A stretch of DNA of 64,000 nt from Caldicellulosiruptor saccharolyticus DSM 8903 (GCF_000016545.1 NC_009437.1:2061394-2125393); one strand, 5' to 3'; shown: positions 19,343 through 28,042, numbered from the stretch's first letter. Numbers and translations: made by a program. The notes: generated from the sequence alone by a model not told the origin.

Positions 19343-20241
19343 ATTTAGAAGTTGAGATAGCAGGGGTAAAACTCAAAAACCCTGTTATTGCAGCATCAGG
19401 CACATTTGGTTTTGGTCGTGAATATTCAAAGTTAATTGACATAAGTGAATTTGGCGCTATATGTACAAAGGGTATCACTTTAAAAAAGAGGAATGGCAAT
19501 CCCCAGCCAAGACTTTGTGAAGTGTATGGAGGGATAATAAATTCTGTTGGTCTTGAAAATCCCGGAGTTGAAGCATTTGTAAATGAAGAACTCCCTTTTT
19601 TAAAAGGCTTTAATACCAAAATCATTGCCAATATAAACGGTTTTACCAAAGAAGAGTTTGTTGAGCTTACAAAAGTCTTGAGTTCGCTTGTGGATATGAT
19701 TGAAGTAAATTTATCTTGTCCGAACGTGAAAGAAGGTGGAATGGTTTTTGGTAAAGATCCAGAAAAGGTCTATGAGATAACAAAGTCTGTGAAAGATGTG
19801 GCAAGCTGTCCGATCATTGTTAAACTTACACCAAATGTCACAGATATAGCTCAGCTGGCAATAGCTGCAGAAAAAGCAGGAGCTGATGCAATTTCGCTTA
19901 TAAACACTGTGTCTGCTATGGCAATTGACATTGAAACAAGAAAACCCCTGATAAAGATGGTAACAGGTGGACTTTCAGGCCCTGCTATAAAGCCAATTGC
20001 AGTTAGAATGGTTTATGAGTGTTTCAAGAAAGTCAGAATACCTATTGTTGGTATGGGAGGAATTATGAATTACAAAGATGCCATTGAGTTTTTTATTGCT
20101 GGAGCAACTGCCATTCAGATAGGTACTGTAAATTTTATAAATCCAAAAGCTGTTTGTGAAATAAAAGAGGGAATTGAGGCTTATCTTGAAAGAAAGGGTT
20201 TTAATTCCATAAAAGAGCTTGTAGGTAACATAAATATCTGA
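19339..20241 (+). CDS. pyrD: Dihydroorotate dehydrogenase B, catalytic subunit
   Basis: PyrD oxidises dihydroorotate to orotate with FMN. The 300-residue product has the class 1B active-site motif [17 protein letters not shown] with the catalytic cysteine, plus [13 protein letters not shown] and FMN-binding segments [16 protein letters not shown] and [21 protein letters not shown]. The adjacent pyrK confirms the NAD-linked B form, a soluble enzyme. ATG 19339 overlaps the pyrK stop (ATGA). Confidence 0.95.
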   Translation: MNLEVEIAGVKLKNPVIAASGTFGFGREYSKLIDISEFGAICTKGITLKKRNGNPQPRLCEVYGGIINSVGLENPGVEAFVNEELPFLKGFNTKIIANINGFTKEEFVELTKVLSSLVDMIEVNLSCPNVKEGGMVFGKDPEKVYEITKSVKDVASCPIIVKLTPNVTDIAQLAIAAEKAGADAISLINTVSAMAIDIETRKPLIKMVTGGLSGPAIKPIAVRMVYECFKKVRIPIVGMGGIMNYKDAIEFFIAGATAIQIGTVNFINPKAVCEIKEGIEAYLERKGFNSIKELVGNINI

Positions 20242-20254
20242 GGTGAAAGCAAAA

Positions 20255-20977
20255 ATGTCGAAGACAGTTGTATATCTTATTCGTCATGCAGAGGCAGAAG
20301 GAAATTTTATAAGAAGGTTTCATGGTATTACAGATTCTAATGTTACAGAAAAGGGTAAATTACAAGCTCAAAAACTTGCTGAAAGACTAAAGAATGTCCA
20401 CTTTGATGTGATTTATTCAAGTCCTCTGAAAAGAGCCTTCTATACTGCAAGCAAAATAGCAGAGGGAAGAGATATAAAGATTATAGTAAGAGAAGATTTG
20501 ATAGAGATAAACGGTGGAGATTGGGAAGACAGGTGCTGGGATGAACTCCCATTGCTTTATCCAACAGAGTATGAAATGTGGGAGAAAATGCCTCACAAGC
20601 ACTGTATGCCAAATGGTGAAAGTATGTATGAACTTTTCTTGAGAGCAAAATCTGCTTTTGAGGACATAGTAAAGTCAAATGTTGGGAAGAGAATATGTAT
20701 TGTAACCCACGGAACATTAATTAGGGCTCTTCTTACGTATATAAAAGGATATGAATTTGAAAGACTCAACGAGATTTTGTGGCAGGACAATACTGCTATA
20801 AATATAATCGAGTATAAAGAAGGGAAATACCACCTTGTTGTTGAAGGCGACTGGTCTCATCTTGGAAAGGAGCTTTCAACAATAGCATATCAAGATTGGT
20901 GGCAACAGTTTTTAAAAGAAAGAGGAATTGAAAAACAAGATTTAACTATCATTGAAAGGAGAGAAAACTATGAATAA
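20255..20977 (+). CDS. Histidine phosphatase family protein in the pyr operon
   Basis: This 240-residue protein belongs to the phosphoglycerate mutase-like histidine phosphatases. It has the phosphohistidine motif YLIRHAEAEGN (Arg10, His11), SSPLKRAFYTA, and the second conserved histidine in IVTHGTLIRALL. Residues around GDWEDRCWDEL differ from true glycolytic mutases, so a phosphatase is more likely than a mutase. ATG 20255 is preferred with AGGTGA 8 bases upstream. It is enclosed between pyrD and pyrE and overlaps pyrE by 8 bases, which suggests a role in nucleotide or sugar-phosphate metabolism. The substrate is unknown. Confidence 0.85.
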   Translation: MSKTVVYLIRHAEAEGNFIRRFHGITDSNVTEKGKLQAQKLAERLKNVHFDVIYSSPLKRAFYTASKIAEGRDIKIIVREDLIEINGGDWEDRCWDELPLLYPTEYEMWEKMPHKHCMPNGESMYELFLRAKSAFEDIVKSNVGKRICIVTHGTLIRALLTYIKGYEFERLNEILWQDNTAINIIEYKEGKYHLVVEGDWSHLGKELSTIAYQDWWQQFLKERGIEKQDLTIIERRENYE

Positions 20978-21545
20978 AGAAGCTTACATTCAAATGTTCA
21001 AAGACACAGATGCACTTTTGGAAGGACATTTTCTTCTGTCCTCTGGAAAACACAGTGCAAAGTACCTTCAATGTGCAAAAGTGTTGCAGTATCCAAACTT
21101 GGCAGAAATGATCTGCAGAGATCTTGCAGAGTATTTTAAAGATCAGCAAATTGACGTTGTTATAGGACCTGCGTTAGGAGCAGTAACACTTTCATATGAG
21201 CTTGCAAGACAGCTAAATTGCCGTTCAATCTTTGCAGAAAGAGAAGATGGAATTATGAAACTTAGAAGAGGATTTAAGATTGAAGAGGGAGAGAAAGTAT
21301 TGGTAGTTGAAGATGTCATAACAACAGGTGGCTCTGTGAAAGAAATAATTGAAATTGTAAAAGAGTACAAGGGAGAAATTGTAGCAGTTGCTGGCATTGT
21401 AGATAGAAGTGGTGGAAAGGTGGGTTTGGGATATCCGTTAAAAACACTTTTGACTCTAAACATTGAAACTTACGAGCCAGATGAATGTCCTCTTTGCGGG
21501 GAAGGAATTCCTATTGTAAAGCCAGGGAGTAGAAAGGTGAAATAA
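20970..21545 (+). CDS. pyrE: Orotate phosphoribosyltransferase
   Basis: PyrE couples orotate to PRPP to give OMP. The 191-residue product has the PRPP loop VLVVEDVITTGGSVKEI and HFLLSSGKHSAKYLQC. The C-terminus contains CPLCGEGIPIVKPGSRK, as in the longer archaeal/clostridial type. ATG 20970 has AAAGGAGAG upstream and overlaps the phosphatase gene, so it is probably coupled. It is the last gene of the operon and a strong terminator follows. Confidence 0.93.
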   Translation: MNKEAYIQMFKDTDALLEGHFLLSSGKHSAKYLQCAKVLQYPNLAEMICRDLAEYFKDQQIDVVIGPALGAVTLSYELARQLNCRSIFAEREDGIMKLRRGFKIEEGEKVLVVEDVITTGGSVKEIIEIVKEYKGEIVAVAGIVDRSGGKVGLGYPLKTLLTLNIETYEPDECPLCGEGIPIVKPGSRKVK

Positions 21546-21594
21546 AAATACAGGGCTTTTCCGCAAATTTTTGTCGGACAAAGCCCTGTATTTT
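21545..21594. terminator. Bidirectional terminator between pyrE and livF
   Basis: A 15-bp perfect stem (AAAATACAGGGCTTT / AAAGCCCTGTATTTT) separates the convergent pyr and liv operons and has T-runs on both strands. Confidence 0.85.
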
Positions 21595-21606
21595 CCCTTA
21601 GAATGA

Positions 21607-22317
21607 TTACCCACCTAGATATGCTTTTTTAACCTCAGGATTTGCTGCAATATCTTTAGCCTCTCCGGATAAAACAATTCTACCTGTTTCAATTACATAC
21701 GCCCTGTCTGCTATTGAAAGTGCCATATGCGCGTTTTGCTCAATCAAAAGTATAGTTGTGCCTTGTGAGTTTATTTCTTTTATTATCTTAAATATCTCAG
21801 TCACAAGTATAGGTGCTAAGCCCATTGAAGGCTCGTCAAGCAAAAGTAGTTTTGGCCTTGACATTAGCGCTCTTCCAATTGCAAGCATCTGCTGCTCTCC
21901 ACCAGAAAGGGTACCTGCAAGCTGGTTCTTTCTTTCATATAACCTTGGAAATCTCTCAAACACCTTCTTCAAATCCTCTTTTATTCCTTGCTTGTCCTTT
22001 CTCAAATACGCACCAAGCTCTAAATTCTCAAGAACAGTCATTTCTGGAAACACGCGTCTTCCTTCTGGCACATGCGAAATTCCGAGCTTTACAATTTCCA
22101 TGGACGACTTTTTTGTTATATCAATATCTTCAAAATATATTGAACCTGTACGTGGTCTTATAAGACCAGAGATTGTTTTAAGCAGAGTAGACTTTCCTGC
22201 GCCGTTTGCACCAATTAATGTAACAATCTCTCCTTTTTTAACCTCGAGTGAAACAGAAAATAGTGCCTGAATAGCACCATAAAATACATCTATTTCATTT
22301 ACTTTAAGCAAATTCAA
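21607..22317 (-). CDS. livF: Branched-chain amino acid ABC transporter ATP-binding protein LivF
   Basis: This is one of two ATPases that power the leucine/isoleucine/valine importer. It has Walker A GANGAGKST, signature LSGGEQQMLAIGRAL, Walker B LLLLDEPSMGLAP and the switch histidine region. The 236-residue length matches LivF. I chose the TTG at 22317 (LNLLKVNEIDVFYG) because a GAGAGGGGG site sits just upstream; an upstream in-frame start at 22344 lacks one. The start lies within the livG end. Confidence 0.88.
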   Translation of the reverse strand: MNLLKVNEIDVFYGAIQALFSVSLEVKKGEIVTLIGANGAGKSTLLKTISGLIRPRTGSIYFEDIDITKKSSMEIVKLGISHVPEGRRVFPEMTVLENLELGAYLRKDKQGIKEDLKKVFERFPRLYERKNQLAGTLSGGEQQMLAIGRALMSRPKLLLLDEPSMGLAPILVTEIFKIIKEINSQGTTILLIEQNAHMALSIADRAYVIETGRIVLSGEAKDIAANPEVKKAYLGG

Positions 22318-23074
22318 AGTCCCCCTCTCCAAGGTATGCTTCAATTACGCGAGGGTTGTTTTTGACATCTTCAGGCGACCCTACGGCAATTACTTCACCG
22401 TAGTCAAGCACGTATATCTTTTCGCATATGTCCATCACGAGAGACATATCATGTTCTATCAATAAGATTGTGAGGTCAAATTTGTCCTTTATAAATCTAA
22501 TCAGATTTTTTAACTCCTGTGTTTCTTGAGGATTCATTCCGGCTGCCGGCTCATCTAACAAAAGTAGTCTTGGCGATGTTGCAAGAGCACGGACAATCTC
22601 AAGTTTTCGCTGCTCGCCATATGGTAAGTTTTTAGCAAGCTCATGCTTTTTATCATATAAGTTAAATATCTTTAGAAGCTCTTCGGCTTTTTTGTGATTT
22701 TCTGCCTCTTCTTTTAGGAATCTTTTTGTCCTAAGGATCGCATCAAACAGGTTATAACCTACATTTTTGTGAAAAGAGATTTTCACATTGTCAAGAACGC
22801 TCAACTCTCTAAAAAGTCTTATATTTTGAAAAGTTCTTGAAATTCCCAAAGCAGATACCTGGTAAGTCTTTTTATAAGTTATATCATAGTTTGAAAACTC
22901 AACCTTACCTGTGTTTGGATTATAAATACCAGATATAACATTGAACACAGTGGTTTTACCAGCACCGTTTGGACCAATTAATCCTATTATTGAACCCTTT
23001 TCCACGTCAATATTGACATTGTTCAGTGCCACAATCCCTCCAAAATTGACTGTCACATTCTTTATTTTAAGCAT
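22304..23074 (-). CDS. livG: Branched-chain amino acid ABC transporter ATP-binding protein LivG
   Basis: This is the second ATPase of the liv importer. It has Walker A GPNGAGKTT, signature LPYGEQRKLEIVRAL, Walker B LLLLDEPAAGMNP, and the LivG-type insertion ISRTFQNIRLF. The 256-residue product starts at ATG 23074 (MLKIKNV), one base after the livM stop, with GGTGGTGAT as a modest ribosome-binding site. Its 3' end overlaps livF. Substrate assignment to branched-chain amino acids follows from the whole cluster; related systems carry other amides or amino acids. Confidence 0.88.
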   Translation of the reverse strand: MLKIKNVTVNFGGIVALNNVNIDVEKGSIIGLIGPNGAGKTTVFNVISGIYNPNTGKVEFSNYDITYKKTYQVSALGISRTFQNIRLFRELSVLDNVKISFHKNVGYNLFDAILRTKRFLKEEAENHKKAEELLKIFNLYDKKHELAKNLPYGEQRKLEIVRALATSPRLLLLDEPAAGMNPQETQELKNLIRFIKDKFDLTILLIEHDMSLVMDICEKIYVLDYGEVIAVGSPEDVKNNPRVIEAYLGEGDFEFA

Positions 23075-23075
23075 T

Positions 23076-24011
23076 TTATCTATCACCACCAAGCATTGGA
23101 ATAATTTTTGACAATTTAATCTCTTTTGTGCCTAAAAGGCCCTGAGGCCTAAATAGCATAATGACAATTAAGATAAGCGAATATAAAATCATTCTAACTT
23201 CAGGATAATTTTGCAATAGCGCTGAGATTATAGTAAGTACAATAGCAGATATTATTGAGCCTGAAATACTACCAAGTCCACCAAGCACCACAATTACTAA
23301 TATGTCTATGGACTTAAAGAAGTTGAACATATCTGGTTGGATAAAGCCAAATGAGCCAGAATAAACAGAGCCTGCGACACCTGCGAAAAATGCTCCTATC
23401 ATAAAAGCTAAAACCTTATATAAAGTGGTGTTTATTCCCATAGCTTCTGCTGCAATTTCATCTTCTCTTATAGCAATCATAGCTCTTCCAAATGATGAGT
23501 TAATGATATTTAAGATTACAACAACAGTGATTACTGTAATGACAAAATATCCTGTCCAGTCAATTCCTTGAGGGATGTCGCTAATACCACTTGCTCCACC
23601 TAAATAGTCAATATTTTGGATAATAACTCTTATAATTTCACCAAATCCTAAGGTTGCTATTGCAAGATAGTCACCTTTTAGTCTCAAAACAGGAAGGCCA
23701 ATTATAAGACCACAACACATTGCTAAAAGTCCACTAATCAAAACTGTCAAGTAAAAGGGAAAAGGTTTTTCAAGTGTTGTGAGCACTGCTGTTGTGTATG
23801 CACCAATTGCCATAAAACCTGCATGGCCAAGCGAAAACTGACCAGTTATTCCATTTATCAAGTTTAGACTCACAGCCAAAATGATATTGAGCATTATCAA
23901 GAACAAGTTAAGTTTTATATAATCATCAATTACTCCAATTTTCATCAAAACTGTAATGATTACATAAATAGCCACCACAATTAAAAAGTAAACTAAAAAC
24001 CTCTTTTTCAT
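23076..24011 (-). CDS. livM: Branched-chain amino acid ABC transporter permease LivM
   Basis: This membrane subunit of the importer has 311 residues with about nine or ten hydrophobic segments. Family segments include NGITGQFSLGHAGFMAIGAY, the coupling region RLKGDYLAIATLGFGEIIR, and IAIREDEIAAEAMGIN, which contacts the ATPase. It lies 6 bases after livH and is followed one base later by livG, so it is in a tight operon. Confidence 0.9.
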   Translation of the reverse strand: MKKRFLVYFLIVVAIYVIITVLMKIGVIDDYIKLNLFLIMLNIILAVSLNLINGITGQFSLGHAGFMAIGAYTTAVLTTLEKPFPFYLTVLISGLLAMCCGLIIGLPVLRLKGDYLAIATLGFGEIIRVIIQNIDYLGGASGISDIPQGIDWTGYFVITVITVVVILNIINSSFGRAMIAIREDEIAAEAMGINTTLYKVLAFMIGAFFAGVAGSVYSGSFGFIQPDMFNFFKSIDILVIVVLGGLGSISGSIISAIVLTIISALLQNYPEVRMILYSLILIVIMLFRPQGLLGTKEIKLSKIIPMLGGDR

Positions 24012-24017
24012 CCTTCT

Positions 24018-24902
24018 CTACACCTTCTCTTTTATATTTTTTCCAAGAAGTCCAGATGGTTTAAGAATCAAAATTAAAATTAAAAGAGCAAATGCAACAG
24101 CATCCTTGTACATAGAACTGCCATAACCACTTACAAGCGTTTCAATAACACCAAGAGAAAAGCCGCCAAGCATAGCTCCTGGAATTATACCTATTCCACC
24201 AAAAACTGCTGCAATAAAGGCTTTAAGGCCGGGCAAAACTCCCATCAGAGGGTTTATTGTGTTATAGTAAAGACCAACCAGTACACCACCAGCTGCAGCT
24301 AAAGCAGAACCTATTGCAAAGGTATATGAGATTGTTGTGTCAACATTTATACCCATGAGCCTTGCCGCATCCATGTCTTGGGATACAGCTCTCATTGCCT
24401 TACCTATCTTTGTATTTTTAACAATAAAATTGAGAAGCAACATGAGCAATACTGTAATTACCAAAAGATATATTTGCTTGCTGTTTACTACAACTTTGCC
24501 ATGAAAAAGGTGATAATTTTTTTCGTTTACAAGTCTTGGAAAGACTTTTGAATCAGCCCCCATCAAAAGTTGCATTAGATTTTCTAAAAAAAGTGACACA
24601 CCAATTGCTGTTATCAAGGCAGAAATCCTTGGTGAATTTCGTAAAGGTTTATAAGCAAACTTTTCAATTAACATTCCTAAAAGTGCACAAAAAATCATTG
24701 AAATTATTAGTGCTGGCAGTAGACCTAACTTTAGATATGTAACACACAAAAAAGCAATATAAGCGCCCACCATAAACACATCGCCATGAGCAAAATTTAT
24801 GAGTTTAATTATTCCATAGACCATTGTGTACCCAAGGGCAATTAGTGCATAGACACTTCCAAGTGTTATACCGTTTATCAATTGCTGAATAAATGTAGTC
24901 AC
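24018..24902 (-). CDS. livH: Branched-chain amino acid ABC transporter permease LivH
   Basis: This second membrane subunit has 294 residues with about eight transmembrane segments. Signatures are QQLINGITLGSVYALIALG, the start of LivH proteins, VYGIIKLINFAHGDVFMVGAY, and the coupling segment AMRAVSQDMDAARLMGINVD. It is separated from the binding-protein gene by 95 bases holding a hairpin, so it can be expressed at a lower level than the binding protein. Confidence 0.9.
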   Translation of the reverse strand: MTTFIQQLINGITLGSVYALIALGYTMVYGIIKLINFAHGDVFMVGAYIAFLCVTYLKLGLLPALIISMIFCALLGMLIEKFAYKPLRNSPRISALITAIGVSLFLENLMQLLMGADSKVFPRLVNEKNYHLFHGKVVVNSKQIYLLVITVLLMLLLNFIVKNTKIGKAMRAVSQDMDAARLMGINVDTTISYTFAIGSALAAAGGVLVGLYYNTINPLMGVLPGLKAFIAAVFGGIGIIPGAMLGGFSLGVIETLVSGYGSSMYKDAVAFALLILILILKPSGLLGKNIKEKV

Positions 24903-24945
24903 CTTCCTATCACCTCTTTTTTGAAATAGAAATGAATAACATGAC

Positions 24946-24970
24946 GGAAGGGGCGAAGATTGCCCCTTCC
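24946..24970 (-). other. Stem-loop between livJ-type gene and livH
   Basis: GGAAGGGGC / GCCCCTTCC with a 7-base loop lies 28 bases past the binding-protein stop. No T-run follows on the minus strand, so it looks like an RNA-stabilising or partial-attenuation hairpin rather than a full terminator. Confidence 0.6.
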
Positions 24971-24997
24971 TCCTTTACTGGTTTATTTAGTACTTGA

Positions 24998-26167
24998 TTA
25001 TGGATTTAATTTTTGTTTAAACGTCTGAACGCCGTTTTTTAATTCTATTATAACAGCAGACTTTTCAGCATTATGATTCTTGTTTATATTAACAATTCCC
25101 GTTACACCGACAAAGTTTTTAGTGTTTTCATTTGCAGTTTTTAATCTTTCTCTGTCTTTCGCAACACTATCAAATTTTAAATTCGCTCTTTTGAGGGCGT
25201 CGGCAATAAAGTATCCCAAATCGTACCCAAGCGCAGCAAAAGCATTTGGTTCAGTGTTGTATTTTTTCCTAAACTTCTTTATAAACTCTTGAACCTTTGA
25301 ATCTGTGTCCTGGGAAGAGTAGTGTGCAGAGAAGAATACGTTGTTAGCAAATTTTTTACCAGCCTTCTCAACAACCTTCGGATCATCAAAACCATCTCCA
25401 CCCAATATCGGCATCTTCATATTAAGCTCGCGCGCTTGTTTTATAATAAGTCCTGCTTCATCGTAGTAAACAGGGGCAAATATTACATCAGGTTTTTTGT
25501 CCCTTATCTTTGTGAGTATACTACTAAAATCTTGTTCGCCCTTTGCAAATGCTTCTTCAGCAACTATTTTGCCGCCACCTTTTGTGAATGTCTGTTTAAA
25601 GTTTTTAAAAAGTCCTTTGCTATAGTCAGATGAAGCATCATAAATTATCGCAGCTTTTTTTGCTTTTAGAGTCTTCAATGCAAAGTTAGCCATCACATTT
25701 CCTTGGAATGAATCATTGAAGCAAGTCCTAAAAACATAGGCTTTCGTCTTTCCGGTTCTCTCATCAACTGTTACAGTGTCATCTGTTGCAGAAGGGGAGA
25801 TAATCGGAACTTTGTACTTTGTTGCTGCAACCGCTGCCGATTTTGTCGCACCAGAGGTTGCAGGACCTAATATTGCCAGCACTTTTTCTCTCACAGCAAG
25901 TCTTGTTGCAACATTTTGAGCTTCTGTCTTGTCAGACTTGTTGTCAACTACAACAAGCTCAATCTTTTTGCCGCCAACTCCACCTTTTTGGTTTATCTCA
26001 TCAATTGCAAGCTTCAGTCCTTGAAGCTCTTTTTGACCATATTGAGCAACTGCTTGCGAGAGCTCTAAATTCACACCTATTTTAATGGTTTTTGGGGCAG
26101 CAAAGGACATGGAGAATATTGAAAGTACAAAAATTATTAAGGTACATGCAGCAAGAAGCTTTTTCAC
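24998..26167 (-). CDS. livJ: Branched-chain amino acid ABC transporter substrate-binding protein
   Basis: This 389-residue receptor of the importer belongs to the periplasmic binding protein family 6 (LivJ/LivK type). It begins with a signal peptide (MKKLLAACTL... SFAA). Mature-domain segments include IKIGVNLELSQAVAQYGQ, ELQGLKLAIDEINQKGGVGGK, ILGPATSGATKSAAV and VPIISPSATDDTV. A cysteine at position 8 lies too early for a normal lipobox, so it may be released or held in another way, which is unusual for a Gram-positive binding protein. It is the first gene of the operon. Confidence 0.9.
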   Translation of the reverse strand: MKKLLAACTLIIFVLSIFSMSFAAPKTIKIGVNLELSQAVAQYGQKELQGLKLAIDEINQKGGVGGKKIELVVVDNKSDKTEAQNVATRLAVREKVLAILGPATSGATKSAAVAATKYKVPIISPSATDDTVTVDERTGKTKAYVFRTCFNDSFQGNVMANFALKTLKAKKAAIIYDASSDYSKGLFKNFKQTFTKGGGKIVAEEAFAKGEQDFSSILTKIRDKKPDVIFAPVYYDEAGLIIKQARELNMKMPILGGDGFDDPKVVEKAGKKFANNVFFSAHYSSQDTDSKVQEFIKKFRKKYNTEPNAFAALGYDLGYFIADALKRANLKFDSVAKDRERLKTANENTKNFVGVTGIVNINKNHNAEKSAVIIELKNGVQTFKQKLNP

Positions 26168-26210
26168 AGAAACTTCACACTCCTCTACATAAAATGATGT
26201 TTTTTATAAA

Positions 26211-26252
26211 ATTATAGCATAAAACATTTTTTTATTGAATACAAGTATTCAA
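26211..26252 (-). promoter_or_regulatory. liv promoter with palindromic operator
   Basis: On the minus strand an extended -10, TGCTATAAT (TATAAT = rc of 26211-26216), lies upstream of the binding-protein gene. A perfect inverted repeat, TTGAATAC-AA-GTATTCAA (26235-26252), covers the expected -35 region, where a repressor would block RNA polymerase. The regulator is unknown. Confidence 0.55.
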
Positions 26253-26365
26253 ATTGTACTTTTGTGAACGTGTAGACATAAGCTTATGAATGTTATAAAA
26301 TGTGTAGGGGAAAGATTTGTCACAAAAACTCTCTAAAGAAATTTTTGGAAAAGGAGGAAGCAAAG

Positions 26366-26911
26366 GTGTATTTTAAGTCAGCTGGTCCAGAAAATACTCA
26401 AAAAACAATTGAGCTTGCTGTAAAAACTGCACACGAGAGAGGAATAAACTATATTGTCGTTGCATCCTGTTCGGGAAAAACTGCAAAACTTTTAGAAAAT
26501 TGTGGCAAAAATGTTGTTGTGGTAACTCATGTCAACGGTTTTGCAGAACCGGGAAAGATGGAGATAGATGAAAAGACAATTGAAGAACTCAAGGCTAAAG
26601 GATTCAAGGTATACACAGGCACACATGTTTTATCGGGTGCAGAAAGAGGAATATCAAGAAAATTTGGAGGTGTGTATCCCGTCGAGATAATAGCACATTC
26701 GCTAAGGATGCTCGGACAGGGAGTAAAGGTGGCTGTTGAGATATCAGTAATGGCTTTAGATGCAGGATTGATACCATATGGTGAGGATATAATTGCAATT
26801 GGCGGAACATCTGAAGGTGCAGATACTGCTGTAATTATAAGACCTTCGCACGCAGCTTCTATATTTGAGACAAAGATTAAAGAAATAATTTGCAAACCCT
26901 ATGAATTTTAA
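26366..26911 (+). CDS. Stand-alone pyruvate kinase C-terminal-like domain protein
   Basis: The 181-residue product matches the alpha/beta C-terminal domain of pyruvate kinase (PK_C), without the catalytic barrel. Typical segments are ENTQKTIELAVKTAHERGI, YIVVASCSGKTAKLL, and IIAIGGTSEGADTAVIIRPS. In pyruvate kinase this domain binds allosteric effectors. As a separate protein its function is unknown; it may sense a metabolite. GTG 26366 is chosen because AAAGGAGG is 8 bases upstream. It is read divergently from the liv operon. Confidence 0.75.
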   Translation: MYFKSAGPENTQKTIELAVKTAHERGINYIVVASCSGKTAKLLENCGKNVVVVTHVNGFAEPGKMEIDEKTIEELKAKGFKVYTGTHVLSGAERGISRKFGGVYPVEIIAHSLRMLGQGVKVAVEISVMALDAGLIPYGEDIIAIGGTSEGADTAVIIRPSHAASIFETKIKEIICKPYEF

Positions 26912-26950
26912 AAAGCCACATATGGTTGTAAGACAGAAAAAGAAAAAAGG

Positions 26951-26980
26951 TTGACATGATGAAAAGAAGAGGAGTATAAT
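26951..26980 (+). promoter_or_regulatory. Strong consensus promoter of the recombinase gene
   Basis: A perfect TTGACA (26951-26956), an 18-base spacer and a perfect TATAAT (26975-26980) give one of the best SigA-type promoters in the window. Confidence 0.75.
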
Positions 26981-26999
26981 GATTTTCAAGAAAATATAA

Positions 27000-27025
27000 T
27001 TGCACAAAATAAAAATTTTGTGCAA
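27000..27025 (+). repeat. Perfect 11-bp inverted repeat in the recombinase leader
   Basis: TTGCACAAAAT and its exact reverse complement are separated by AAAA. The repeat starts about 14 bases after the expected transcription start and ends just before the ribosome-binding site. It may be an operator or an RNA hairpin controlling translation. Confidence 0.6.
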
Positions 27026-27041
27026 TGAAGGGAATGAGAAA

Positions 27042-28028
27042 ATGGATTTTTCGGATGTACCACCTTTTGTAGTCGACTTTTTAAATTACATGATTACAAT
27101 TAAAAATAAATCGCCAAATACAATTAAAGAATATTACTATGACTTGAGAACTTTTCTAAGATATCTAAAAGCAAAAGATTTGAATATTTTAAGCCAAATC
27201 GAAAAGATTGAGGATCTTGAAAATATCGATGTGAGTAATTTTGAAATTGAAAGACTCAAAACATTAACTCTTAGCAATCTATATGAATATTTTTCTTTCC
27301 TTGCAACACGCTTTAACAACGGTCCCTATGCAAGAGCTCGCAAAGTTGCATCAATCAGAAGCTTTTTTAAATACCTATATAGCAAAGCTAAACTCATTCC
27401 TGACAATCCCGCAAAAGACTTAGAATCACCAAAACTTGGCAAAAGAAACCCTCGCTATCTCACCCTTGATGAAAGTAAGAAATTACTTTCTGCAATTGAT
27501 GGCGAAAATAAAGAAAGGGACTTTGCAATAATTACTCTTTTTCTAAACTGTGGTCTTAGACTTTCAGAACTTGTAAATATAAACCTTTCAGATATAAAAG
27601 ATGATATGCTAAGGATTGTTGGTAAAGGAAACAAAGAGAGAATAATATACTTAAACAAAGCATGTAAAGAAGCAATTGAAAACTATTTGAAAGTCCGCCC
27701 TACAGAAGGTGTAAAAGACAAAGATGCTCTTTTTTTGAGTGAAAGAAAAAAAAGAATAAGCAGAAGAACTGTTCAATACATTGTCGAAAAGTATGTGAAG
27801 ATGGCGGGTATAAATCAGAAGAAGATTTCTGCCCACAAACTTCGTCACACGGCAGCAACTCTTATGTACAGGCACGGTAAAGTTGATATAAGGTCTCTTC
27901 AGACTATTTTGGGTCATCAAAGTATCTCCACAACAGAGATTTATACTCATGTAAATGACGATGACATCAAAAAAGCCTTTGAAAAAAACCCCCTCTCAGG
28001 AGAAAATCAGGATACTTTAAACTCCTGA
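27042..28028 (+). CDS. Tyrosine site-specific recombinase, XerC/XerD type
   Basis: This is a 328-residue integrase-family recombinase. It has an N-terminal core-binding SAM-like domain (about residues 5-120, VVDFLNYMITIKNKSPNTIKEYYYDLRTF...) and a catalytic domain with all key residues: Arg173 in CGLRLSELVN, Lys in VGKGNKERIIYL, His265 and Arg268 in AHKLRH, His292 in LGHQS and the nucleophile Tyr301 in IYTHV. XerC/XerD resolve chromosome dimers at dif; no phage genes are nearby, so a housekeeping role is plausible. ATG 27042 has GAAGGGA upstream. The gene ends inside a terminator. Confidence 0.85.
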   Translation: MDFSDVPPFVVDFLNYMITIKNKSPNTIKEYYYDLRTFLRYLKAKDLNILSQIEKIEDLENIDVSNFEIERLKTLTLSNLYEYFSFLATRFNNGPYARARKVASIRSFFKYLYSKAKLIPDNPAKDLESPKLGKRNPRYLTLDESKKLLSAIDGENKERDFAIITLFLNCGLRLSELVNINLSDIKDDMLRIVGKGNKERIIYLNKACKEAIENYLKVRPTEGVKDKDALFLSERKKRISRRTVQYIVEKYVKMAGINQKKISAHKLRHTAATLMYRHGKVDIRSLQTILGHQSISTTEIYTHVNDDDIKKAFEKNPLSGENQDTLNS

Positions 28029-28042
28029 CAAGGGGGTTTTTA
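27987..28042. terminator. Terminator overlapping the 3' end of the recombinase gene
   Basis: AACCCCCTCTCAGGAG (27987-28002) can pair with CTCCTGACAAGGGGGTT (28022-28038) and is followed by Ts. The last codons of the recombinase and its stop form part of the stem. It also lies at the end of the minus-strand LysM gene. Confidence 0.7.

Noticed and set aside
24946-24970. Full terminator in the liv operon
   Set aside because: The stem is strong, but no T-run follows on the transcribed strand.
27000-27025. A dif-like recombination site next to the Xer gene
   Set aside because: The arms are 11 bp, but the spacer is 4 rather than 6 and the sequence does not resemble known dif sites.
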